This document shows, in pieces, positions 1 to 12,300 of a stretch of DNA of 64,000 nt (position 1 is its first letter; each line of letters begins with the position of its first letter). The translations under genes and the position numbers were made by a program. The notes beneath the pieces are model-generated. The model did not search any database. It was given only the letters and a program-made list of their open reading frames with translations, and was not told the DNA's origin. Source of the stretch: Isoperla grammatica (taxonomy: Eukaryota; Arthropoda; Insecta; Plecoptera; Perlodidae); assembly GCA_945910005.1 (NCBI GenBank), contig OX246746.1, positions 21,713,095 through 21,777,094 on the forward strand, given 5' to 3'.

Positions 1-42
1 TTATAGGCTACAAATAAAAATAAAATTCTAAGATGCAAATTA

Positions 43-48
43 TTTATT
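43..48 (-). terminator. Candidate poly(A) signal of PA2G4
   Basis: AATAAA on the minus strand about 170 nt past the PA2G4 stop. It is the nearest perfect hexamer I noticed; cDNA 3' ends would settle its use. Confidence 0.4.
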
Positions 49-215
49 ATATTAAATAAAGTCAGAATTCTACGAGGCTACTAAGAACCAATTTACAAAA
101 AAGGACCACTTAAACGGGCCTCTAGTCATTAACGACACAAATTTAGTGTTGAATTAAAAAATAATTTGATTTAAGAAATAAACAAGTGTAGTATTTTATC
201 TTCTTCGGATTGGGA

Positions 216-365
216 CTATGCAGTGCCTTCTACAACAGATGCTGTTGTTATTGGTACTGCACCTGCCCCTTCTGCTGGCACTTCAGCTGCACCCAAGGCT
301 CGCCCAATCTTCTTTTTATTTTTCTTCTTAACGGTCTTTAAGTTAGTTGTTTGTTTGAGAAGAGC
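216..365 (-). CDS. PA2G4: PA2G4 last coding exon
   Basis: Residues 355-403, starting [19 protein letters not shown] and ending VVEGTA with a TAG stop at 216-218. The basic cluster corresponds to the C-terminal RNA-binding/nuclear-targeting region of the family; the Ala/Pro/Gly-rich extreme tail is lineage-specific. Confidence 0.92.
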   Translation of the reverse strand, partial: ALLKQTTNLKTVKKKNKKKIGRALGAAEVPAEGAGAVPITTASVVEGTA

Positions 366-3300
366 CTGCAATACAACAGTACAATTAATTAAAAGGTTGT
401 GTACGGTGATCTGAATGTGTGATTTCATACAAAAAAGCATAGGTAAACAGAATTAACTTGGAGTTAAATATAATTCGAGAGTTGAAAGTTGTGAAAAAAT
501 CACAACAAATCCACTTAGAAAATTTGTTAGTGATCAAGACGTTGTGTGAACATGTCTCATTTTTTAATTGTGTCTCTTCAATACAAACTTTCAACTCACA
601 AATTTGCCATCTTACTCGAAGGTAAGCTGTTGGATCACATCCTTACACTTGACTATGTGGGTTTCGTTTCATTTATATATTATCAACATAGCAAAAATGT
701 TATTATGTTATTTGTAGGCCTACATGTATTATTTTTTTAAAAGAATAAAATAAATTGAAATTGAATAGATTATTCTAATCGATTAGCATCTACTGTATCA
801 TCATGTAACTAGGGCTGTGCGAGTACTCGAAAAGTCGAGTTCGGTCGAGTAGTAACTACTCGACTTGAGGTGATCGAGTTTTTCATGAAAAACGAGCCGA
901 GTTCGAGTAGTTTTGATCGACTGAGCCGCCGTATTCAACTGGTTAAAAATGCCGCCAATAGGTAGCGCTACTATCCTAAAATAGCTTAAATATAGATTTT
1001 ACAATCGACCTTGAAGAAAGTGACCTATCGATTATTATCGAGCAGATCCATACTTGCACACCACGCAGACGACGCTTATTAGGCCTAGGCCTATACCAGT
1101 GAATATCCAGCTGCCTATACTTCTGCAAATTCGCAAAAAGTGTCTGCGGTTTTTGTGAACTAATTGATGAAAGTGTGGATGATGTAGAAGTTGCAGCCAA
1201 ACAAATTGAAGGGAATCTTCGAGAACCTAGGCCTACGAGATCGCTGACGCATAGGCCTAGGCCTGGGCCTACTATGTTCAAAGAGCCTAGCATAGCCTAG
1301 GCCTAGACCTATGGGTACCTAATCATCAAAGATATTATATTATTATATTCCCTACTGATCATCATGTATTTGGAATCATTTTTAAAATGGTCCATACAAC
1401 TTAAGTTCAAAATGTAATCTTTGCATTATTAACCTCAAAATGGGGAAACACTCGCCAACATGGTCGCACAAAAACAAAAGTGGCCATCTGACAACCCATC
1501 TGCAAAACAGATTACACTGTAGTTCTATTGTTTCTCTTAAAGTCCTTCTCCTGTGCCAGGTCCCTGTGTACAGTGTAGGCCTAGCATTTGGCCATGCTTT
1601 GAGCATAGCCTATCCCAAGGCCCAAGACCTAGGCCAAGCCTTAGTTCTTTCCTTGTCTAGATCACGTAGGCCTAGACCCAGTTGGCAGAATTTAGCATCT
1701 ATTGAGCCTTAGGCCTAGGGAGACAATAATATTGAACAAATTACAGTATATGCTTTTAGGCCAAAGCCTAGCCTAGGTGAGCTCGGCGGTAGCTTAGATG
1801 GGGTCCTAGGTCTAGTCTGCCTAGTCCTCTACCGGTAGTTATTCCTTTCCTATATCTTTTTATTATATGTATTGAGGCACTACTCAAAACTCGCGAGTTA
1901 TTTACTACTCGAACTCGACTCGATTTGGAAAAGTGCTACTCGCACACCCCTACATGTAACCAAAAATAATTTGACAATATTTTTTCAAAATATGTATTAC
2001 TTTACTAGTTAACGTGTGCAGAATACCAACATTTCTGGTCCCGATTCGTTATTAGTGGTTCTGCCGAATCATATTGTTCTTATGTTAGAAGACATTGAAC
2101 TCCAAATTAAAATGCATAATGTCATACCTACCCCTGGAAATCCGTTGCCTGATCAAAAATATTCTGTTCAACCTAACATTTTCAAGCAGAACTTACCGTA
2201 AGTGTAGGATCGTCCAAATGGGAATACTCCGAGCTGTACTGTCCAACGTCAACTGGCAATCCCGTAATCTTATGACCTCCACTGGGCATAAGGAGTACCG
2301 TGTATTTGAAATGGGCCACATATTCACCTGAACAATAAATTACAATTTAGACAATGCACATTCAGTGTTTTACACAATTTTACACATTTTGGAGATAGAT
2401 ACTAGGCCTAAGTATCAGTGACAAAGTTTTAGAAGACTCCCTGTACTTTGTAGTATTCACTCTCAGCCAATGAAAGAAGTCCATGGCTTAATCATGAGGG
2501 TTAGTCAATAATCACTAGTAATTTGTGTAAACAATGCTTTATGGACTAGTGCCAGCACAATACAGGGGAAAGTCCCCATCATTGTGTAATGCTTACCTGT
2601 CTTTTCATAAAGCACTGGGAAGGGCTCTATTACTTTGTGTTTTAGACATTCTACAACCCCAAGCTTGGCTTTCTTCTCATCTTCAAACCCACGAAGATTA
2701 AATGGCATAGCACCATACTTGTTGTTGACTTCACTGAAGAAATTTCGGGAAGCTTTTAGTTTCAACTGGTAGGTCTCATCAGTTTTCTTGTAGATAGTAA
2801 CACGAGTATTGGTTTCACGACCCTGAAAAAATAAATGGAATCAATAAATTATTGTTTCCAAAAGTTGTGATTTGTAATATGTTTTGAAAACCCCACTGAG
2901 TAGGCCTAGATGTTCAATAAACAACATTGATCATCTTAATTGTCTTCCCTCCCAAATACAGAACGTCGTTTTCACGGGTAACTCCTCTAGGCCTATATAA
3001 GTTGCTTCCACCTTTTTAGCTATGGAAAAGCAATTAATTTAAAGCCAAAAACACAAAGAATATTGATTAATGGAAGAGCCACAAAGAGCTTAATCAGGAC
3101 ATACAGTAAATGGTCATATAGGCCTACACTATAATAAACAAGAAACTAAATATTCAGTATGTATTTTGAAGATGTCAAGAAAAACTAGTCATAGTGTAGT
3201 GGATTAGAGCAAAATACGGGACACATTCGGGGTTTTGTGATAGAAGCGTGAATTTTTGATCAAATACTCAGAAAAATATTCTAATCAAACTGCCAAGAGG

Positions 3301-6300
3301 AGGCCTAAAAAAAGTTCACTGGTTTAGGGGCTGGGAGAGGTCAAACAATGGGGGTGGAGGGGAAGTTAAAAAAAGAATCTTCCACCAACTGTGATCATAA
3401 AACACCCAAATTTATAAATAGAGTAGCTAAATGTCAATTCTATTTTTAAAAAAATTGAAATATGATCCAACTTATCATTTTTGACTGATAATGTGACCTT
3501 TGACCTGAAGTCAATAAGTTTTTTAATATTTGAGGAAGTGTACCTTGTGACCACTCGTTGTTTCATAAATTATCTCTAGAATACAAATTAAGGGTCAATA
3601 TATGTTTTGCTATGTATTTAGTCAAGTTATATCGTGACCTTTGACCTGTTAACTAAGAATAAATGCCCGCGTCCTGGTGTTTAGTTGATACTTGTTTTAA
3701 AATGCATAAATCGTATGTAAATTTACTGTGTGGAAAGCAATGGTCATAAAAGTTTGCATAAAGGTGCCCTCAGTTATTGATGGGGTGGTTTTAGTTTGAC
3801 CTTGACCTCAATGTTTCATTTAATTGAATTAGGCCTAAAGCCTCTTGTATAGCTTGTGACTACTCGTTGAAAAGGTAATGGTAATTTGCATAGTTTTATA
3901 TATTCATTTCTTTTTAATAATTTACTATAATCCTGAAAAGCTAACAAAAGCTTGCAATTTGTAAGTGAAATGTAAACTACAAATTCTAAGACTACAAAAT
4001 AAAAACAAACTGATAACTCTACAATGGATACCATCACACTGCAGCATATACGGAAACGATAAGGCCGACTATCTGGCCAAACGAGGAGCCAGAATGCCGC
4101 AACTGCCAAAACCTTTAACCCTCGAGTCTATGAAAGCACATGTAAATGCTGCAGCCACTAAGAAGATCAGGCAAGACTGGGTAGAGAAAGGTAGAAACAA
4201 GCCATGGCAGGAATATACCATGAGTTCAAAAAGGCCCACCAACCATCTTCCACGGCAAATTGAAACGGCCCAGTTCAGGCTAAAAACGCAGCACGATCTA
4301 GGAAAGCATCTACACCGAATAGGGGTGTTTGAGACGAGTACCTGCAAGCTGTGTGGAAATGGGGAGCAGGATAGGAGCCACCTGTTTGTATGTCCAAAAC
4401 TGGCAGGGGAACGTGACGCAATGCCGAGCGGCATGAAGAGGGTGGAGAAAGAAGCGTATCTCTACTGGTTGACCAGATCCAGCATGATGGCATAACAGCC
4501 AAATGTGGGCATTTGAGAAGAAGAAGTAAGTGAAAATTTGTTGCAATTTAATTTGACAATGATTGCCACGCGTAGATTGTGTGTATGTATGTATAATTAA
4601 ATGTAATTATGTGTGATTTTTGTAACTTGATACCCCTGCCCCAGTCGGGAGTGGAAAGATTAACACGTTATGTGAAGCTTTGAAGAGCGTTCTGTATGCC
4701 ACATGAGCGGTGGCCTTTCATCAGTAATTCACCAATAGATGCATTTGTGGAAGTTTTCGATCGCATACCAGAAACAAAAGAGGTCTGGGAATCAGAAGAC
4801 GCGTTGATGCGTCTAACACATTACCAAACAACTGGCAAGAGTTCCTTCGAACAAACGAAAATAAATCAGAACTATTCAACATGTTGTGTGAATTTGTTCT
4901 TAAGATCAATACATCAATTGGATTAGTAATTGTCACTAAGGGAGAAGATGCTCTGTGCAATGACGACAGTGTGTGTTTGAAAGCTGTTGCACCCTGCAAC
5001 CACGAGGAAGCAGACACAAGACTCATCTTACATTTGTACTATGTACTCAATGAGAAGAATGAAGTTCTGATACGCATGGTAGACTCGGATGTTGTTGTAC
5101 TTTGCATTGCCGCAGCTAATAACCTTACAGAAAAGAAGGTGTGGGTACAATTTGGGGTAGGCAGCAATGTACGAATTATAGCAGCACACTCGATTGCCCG
5201 AACACTTGGACCAGAAAAATCTGCAGCGCTCCCATTCTTTCACGCTTTTACTGGCTGTGATACATGCTCAGCCTTCGCAAGTAAATGGAAGAAATCAGCC
5301 TCGAAAACGTGGACTGTATTGCCAGAAGTCACTGATGTATTCAAAGTTTTTTCAAGGCCTGTAGAGAAAGTGCACGATTACATCTTAGGGTTGTTGGAGA
5401 CATTTATTATTCTACTCTATGATCGAACCAGTGACTGTGCAACCGTGAATGAATGCCGTAAGGAGTTGTTCACGCAGAAAGGAAGGCCAATGGAGAGCTT
5501 GCCTCCAACTCAAGATGCATTACATCAACATATTCTACGTGCTGTGTTCCAGGCTGGGTTCGTTTGGGGATCATCAGCCATCTCTTTCCTAAAACATCCT
5601 AGTCCTGCTATCTGGAGAAAGACGCGTCTGATGTGTGGGAATCCAAATGGACTACCCTTCCTGACGCAATGCACTCATGTAACGAAGTGGTTGTTTGTAG
5701 CCTAAATGTAAAAACGATTGCCTTGAAGATCAATGCACATGTCATATAAGTGGACAATCATGCTGTGCTTTGTGCAAGTGCAGGGGCGAATGTAACGAGT
5801 AAATAAAGAAAATCAATGCTATTATCGTATTAATTACTATTTTCCAGTAATGTCTTGTTTGCATATTTTTTTCAGTATTATTTCAAAAATACTCATCATT
5901 TCTGCATTTTGAAATTGACCAATTAGCAAGCAACAACTTTTCAATCGCAAGTTGAGAGCTTGGGAATTATCGTATGGTTTATTTGTTGTTTAACGACGTA
6001 CTCGATAACTAGGCCATATGACGTCTGGGGGTGGTTGGAGAAAGGGACACCTGACTCGTAAAGGGGTGGAAAAGGGAAATGGGAGGACGTGGACTGCCTT
6101 TCATGTGGCGTCTCTACCTCAAACTGTCTGGCTAGGGTGGCCCTAGACCACAAACATAATATACGCTTCCGCCGCCATAGCTCTCGGGATCACTAAAACA
6201 AGCAAACCTGCCCACTACGATAAGGTAGGGAAAGTGGGAAGTGTCGTAGGTTTTCAGGATTACATGTAATTATTAAAGGGAATAAGTAAAGGAAATGTAT

Positions 6301-9300
6301 CCAAGTCATCTTTACCTTTCCAATAAGTAGTCACAAGCTATAACAAAGGCCGCTATTACATGTAACATTATTGAGATCAAGGTCGAACTAAGCCACCCCA
6401 TCGACAACTAAGGGTACTTTTTTTGTAAATGTTTTTAACCATGCTTTCCACGCAAGACTTGTACGTGAGAGATCTATACTTTGAAGCATGTAAACCCCCA
6501 ACACCAGAACGCGGGCATTTATTCTCAATAAATAGGTCAAAGGTCACAATGTTATTTGACCCTACCAACTATAAAACATATATCGACCTTTAATTTGTGT
6601 TCTAGAGATAATTTTTGACACATCAAAGTGGTCACACGATACATTTTCATACAGATAGAAAAATTAGTGACTTAAGGTCAAAGGTCACATTATCTGATGA
6701 AGTTGTACCGTAAGACCATATTTCGATTTTTTTCTTTATAGAATAGACTTTAAGCTACTAGATTTAAACATTTGGGTATGTACTGATCATATTTGGTGGC
6801 TCGTTATGTTTTTCACGTCCCCTCCACCCCCCATTTTTGACCCCTCCCAGCCCCTAAACTAGTAGACTTTTTTTAGGCCTCCTCTGGGCAGTTTAATTAG
6901 AATATTTTTCTGAGTATTTGATCAAAAATTCACGCTTCTATCACAAAACCCCGAATGATTTGTCTAATCCACTACACTATCAAGAAAATTGGCTGAATCA
7001 CTAACAGAAAACATTACTTCAAGCATTTTTTAGTTCCAAAGTCTAAGCATATGATTGGCAGAAGCACTCACGCGAAGTACGGTATAATTTGTTATCTGTG
7101 GGGTAGAAATACCCCAACAGCTTCTGAGGTATAGACAGACGAGCTTAACTAGTAGGCAATAACGGCTGTTGGGGGCAAGGGGAGGGAGGGAGGGAGGGGG
7201 GGCAGAATGAAGGGTCCTGGGTAGACTAGAGGAGGCATGGTCAGCTGATGTTTAAGTTGGGTGTAGTACTGTACGAGATAGTAGGACTAGGGTGTGATTT
7301 AATTATCCTGGTGGTAAAGCATGAGTGGAATGGTAACTTGTGCGTGATTTTAATAGGTTACATTTAAATTTTTGAATTAATTTTATAAAGCTATCGAGTT
7401 TTGTTTTGCATCTTTACTTATTTGCATTCATTTTCTTTGCTAATAATATGTTTTTGGTGTGCTATATTAATGTTCCTAATTGAAACTATTTTTCATTAAT
7501 TATCGTTCCTATTTGTAATAACTACAATTATAATGTATTATTAGTATTAGTTTTGTTTTGCTTTTATTATGATATTTGTTTTATTTTGATATTATTACAG
7601 TGGAGCATCAATTATACGTTTTCCAAGGGCCAAACCGAAAAACACGTATAAGTACAAAAAACGTATAACTACAATTACATTTGTTTTCGTTTGCAATGAG
7701 TGGAAATAGTGACTCGTCAGTCTCCTCTTTCTGCAGTACAAAAATTCCCTTCACGGTGTGTTCTAGCGCACGTAGGAGCGGGGGGGGGGGGGGGGGGTTG
7801 AAATGGTGCTTAGGCCTAAATAGATATTTTACATGTTCCGTCGTGAAAATCGTCGTCTTTATTTCGAATAGTCCCGACCGAAAGTGATATCTAAATCATT
7901 TTATTCCAAATATCGTTGCTCGCCGTACCGTTTTTCAGCATCGATTGCTTTATTTTTCCCGTCCCAGATCAATATTTACCTCGATTAATCGTTTTTCGGT
8001 TATAAATGTCAACGCGGAAACAAGTTTCAGCAACCGCTACGTAAGTGTTTTTTGGACGCGACTGTACGGCCGCGCCTCACCGGGAGACCGCTATCACGGG
8101 CTGGCGGCAGCTGTCGGCTCAGCGCCCGGGAGGGATGTATCACACAGCGCCCGCGCTCGGTCCGCAGGCCTATTACGTCGGCAAGGTCGGGGGCACGGAT
8201 AATTATTTTAAATCAACAAATTGAAGAAACGATCAGATCAATACGTGAAATGTTACTATAAAATCAGAGGATAGTAATAAAACAACCAATCGACAAAACA
8301 AGCCATTATGAACACGTGGTATCAATTTAAAAACACCAACAAACTTGGAACAATCTGCATGGACAGACAGACGCTCGACGCTCTGTGAAAGGTAGTATGG
8401 TGGGAGGGATGAGGGGCTGGCGCTATACGATGGCTTGGGCTACCTGCCAAGAGCCGGACGTGAGCAAGGGTAGCGAATGGGTGGAGGGGAGGGGGGCGAG
8501 GTGGGGTGACCGCTTGACAATAACAACATTCCATTATCGCGCATTCACAGCTGCATATCCCGAACGAGATAAAGCTTGCGCTTCCAGGAAGTGATTTCGG
8601 ATGACAAATAAAACCAATTTGCGTATAATCGCTACCAAGATGTCTGGGGGGAACAATTTCTGTCGCGTATAACCGAGAATAACGTATAACCAAATAATGT
8701 ATAATTAAATTATTTTAACATTGATTCTTATGGGAAATGGCCGGGACCATATGGAAATCACGTATAAATACGAAAAACGTATAAGTACGAAACGTATAAT
8801 TGATGCTCCACTGTATGATGTATTATGATATTATGAGTTTTGTTTTGCGTCTTAACTTATTTGTATTCATTTTCTTTGCTAATAATATGTTTTTTGTGTG
8901 CTATACTTACGTTCCTAATTGAAACTGTTTTTTTTTTTAAATTATCATTCTTTTTTGTAACTACAATTAAAATGTATCATTAGTATTAGTTTTGTTTTGC
9001 TTTATTATGATTATTTTCTTTCCACTGACTGTCTGTTATACATACATATTTATTTTACATTGTCAGCTCGACCACAAGGATTCCGTTCCTTACGCAAGCT
9101 TCCCATAACAAGGTTTTCAGTTTTTGTATGCATATATTATATTTTGTTTTCTTATGTTTCATTAATGCTTATTGTTTGTATGGTGGAAGTAAGTTTGATT
9201 TGGGAATAAAATGATCTAAAAATTGAAATGAATTGTAAGACATGAATGCTGCATGTTCTGCCACGAGCTTCTCAATGTCTTATTGAATGATACTTTGTCA

Positions 9301-12300
9301 GAGTCCTGCTGCAGCATGAGTGATGGGTTTATAATGCAGTTTACAGTGTTTATTTTGTAGAAATGCTAGGGTTTTCCCTTTGCATCTGTTTCTCCATAAT
9401 TTGTGCATAGGGCCTACAACTGACGTACAACCATTTAATCACCAACTCCTTCACCAGTGTATATTATTATGAAGAGACTTCTTAGCTGCAGCACAAGTGA
9501 CCGGGTTTATAATGCAGTTTAGTGTTTTTTTTTGTGTAATTGTTAGTTTTCCCTCTGCATTTTTTTCTGCAAGTTGTGCCTACTACTAATGTACAATAAT
9601 TTACTCACCACTCCTTCACCGGTGGATATTAGCACGTCCATGGCATACACTTCATGAGTTTCAAACTCAAACTTCTCATGCTCTTTTTTCTGAATGTCAC
9701 TAGGATTTTGTATGATGGTCTTATCTCCATCGATCTTGAATCGTTTCAACTGATGACTTAACATTCCTTCTATTGGCTTACACTTGTAAGCATTAGAAAT
9801 CTTCTGCACCATTTCTGTCACACTATACGTCTGTAATTTACACAAAAAAATGGAGTTAGCTTTTCAATTAACTACAGAAAAGATACATTTTTATTATTGA
9901 TGATGATGATGTTGATTGATGTCAGTTTCTTTAGAGTTAAAAGGTGCTTTGGTTGGGTAGCCTCAAAGACAATGGATGTTTTTCTACTGCATATTAGGGA
10001 TGGGATAGTGTACACGTTTTCATGCGTGTACACGTTTACTGTTTTCATCTAAATATTAAACGCATGGACCTATGCAGGCCGCCCACACAGGGTTAAACTG
10101 TGTGCGACCGGCCACAGTGAACCAACCACAGCTGAACCAACATCGTACACGAAATGCATGTGTACAGTGTACACACTAATTCGCGGGCAAAGTTTATTGG
10201 GTAGGCAAGTACGAACGTGTACACGCCTTTCACAGAGAGAGGTTACACGTTTACTGAAGTACACGTTTTTGCCCATCCCTACTGCATATTGGCCAGTCCA
10301 AATAGGCTAGATTAATTCTGGTAGTAAGAAAATTAATTATTACCAGAAGAGGTTCAGATACAAATTGTTGAATAGTTTAATTGTTAAATCGTCAAAGGCG
10401 CAGACAAGGAGGTTGTTTATCTGTTCTATCTGTGTTAGTTTGACTCATACTTGTACATTAGGCCTATATAAGTATTAGGCTAGCCACTGTTGGGAAGACC
10501 CTTTTCACCAAGCAAGTTAGTTAGAGCCTCCTTTAACTTCCAAACATGTTTCAAAAGAACTTATTTGTGCTAGTCTTGAAAGAATCCCAGATACCTGGGA
10601 ACCATAACTGAAATAACTAATTTTAACTCTCATAATCTATCAACTTTTCTGCAGTAGCCTATACTTAATTAGAAAAATACCAGAACATAAAATGCAAGTG
10701 AGAAAACTTTGAATATAATTCAAGTTGATACAGAAAATATATAATTTACTTAATAAAGTAAATTATGCAAAGTAGAAATAGTATTTTGCTTGTAGGCCTA
10801 ACTGGCCACTCTTACCACGTTTCCTGGCTTGATGAGACGTAACGCAGCTTCAGACGCGAAGTGCGCTGCCAAGATAACATCCGCATGTCTTCCGGTAATC
10901 TTCACGGAAGGAGATGCACCAATAACAATTGTATGAGCAACAACTGCAATATACCCATCCACATGAGCTCCAAGGTCCCTGAAAAACAGAACAATGTTGC
11001 AATCTGTGTCGGTTTGTTTTCCAAAATAACGACAACCAAAATATGCAAGTGAACTAGGGCAGCAACGAGTACACCTGCCCCTTGATAATAGGGCTCCCGG
11101 GTAATGATCGAAGTCATCAAGTACTTGTTTGTGTCCAGTATTATTAATTTACATTGTTAGTGTACCGCTGTGTCCGGTAGTCTTGCACTGGTCGGTTCCA
11201 TTGCGTTGGGTTTTGTGACAAAACCCGAGCCTCGCTGAGCACTGCTATTCACTGAGAGTAATCATAGGCCATTTTGTCGTTTAATTTACTCAAAAATCTA
11301 GAAATTTTGTGTATCCAACCATAAGATCGACGGGTATCCCGGGGAGGCATTTTCACAGCCTTACTCAATTACAGTAAGTACAGCCTTACTTACTGTAGCC
11401 TAATTAAGAAGTTCTCGTCATCTCATGCTAACTATATGTAGTCTTTCTTATGCTATGAAACTTACACTTTCAGAATATCTTTATCCTTCAAGATATAATC
11501 TGGTTCAGTTGGAGTGGGGCAAAAATGACAAATGCAGTTATTGGCAGAAATGCAGGTTGGGAAAGCAATGCCTTTTTTCATGTCTTTGTCCTTCTTAAAC
11601 ACCTTTCCAGTTGCCTCGGTAATAAGGCTGTCACCATGCTCACAAATGGACCGCACAGAAGCACCCGCAATACATTTGGCAATCACTTCCTTCAGGACTC
11701 CTAAAACACACCAAAGACAATACTTGGTCATATTAGGCCAAATAGATGAGGTCTGGGTACTCTATGTATGCTGTGCATGCCATAAAAAAATTCTGTTTAT
11801 GTTGTTTTAAATTTTGTATATTATTATTTTGTACGCGTTCAGCATGTTTGTCGTAATTGACGTGAGCATTGTTCTCATTATTATTTATTTTTATTTCATA
11901 CAGCAAATTTTCAATGAAAGAATTAACTGAAACACTAGCCTAGGCAACAGGCGTACAATTTTTTGTCACTTTAAGGGCTATTTTGATGGGCTGCCCAACG
12001 ATATCGATAATTCGATACGATATCGATAATAGAAAAATAATTCGATATCGATATAGAATTAATATATCGTATGTTTCGCGATATCGATCAAGTGTCAACT
12101 ATCGTAAAAAAAAAAGAAAAAGTTAGGTAGTGTTGTGGTTCTGCATCTTTGTGATACATACACTGCAACATTCGCGCTGGTACCTACTCGCCTTTCGTCG
12201 CGCGGTCTCACTCACGTCACGCCAATCACAACATCGCTGTTTTGTGGATACATTTTTAATAATAAAACACACAAATTGACGCACATAGTAAAACATTTCG

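Larger units (their letters stand above)
3191..3822 (+). repeat. Left inverted arm of the 3.8-kb element
   Basis: Pairs with 6362-6980. Matched landmarks include GATCAAATACTCAG, AGGAGGCCTAAAAAAAG, AAATGCCCGCGT near 3660 and the block around 3775-3815. It carries two AGGTCAAAGGTCA-type words. Confidence 0.8.
3191..6980. mobile_element. 3.8-kb element with ~0.62-kb inverted arms (unclassified)
   Basis: A left arm at 3191-3822 is found again, inverted and moderately diverged, at 6362-6980. Outer ends are ATAGTGTAGTGGATTAGA and its complement. The inside holds a recombination-like ORF (4776-5705), a LINE fragment (3971-4525) and a SINE-like unit (about 5965-6235). CAAGAAAA occurs at 3176-3183 and again at 6981-6988, a possible 8-9 bp target duplication offset by a few bases on the left; long arms plus ~9 bp would suit a Mutator-like element, but this is tentative. 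It occupies PA2G4 intron 4. Confidence 0.75.
6362..6980 (-). repeat. Right inverted arm of the 3.8-kb element
   Basis: Reverse-complement copy of 3191-3822, visibly diverged by substitutions and small indels. It keeps both DR1 words. Confidence 0.8.

Noticed and set aside
4069..4546. Minus-strand open frames opposite the LINE fragment
   Set aside because: They are shadows of the plus-strand RNase H frame.
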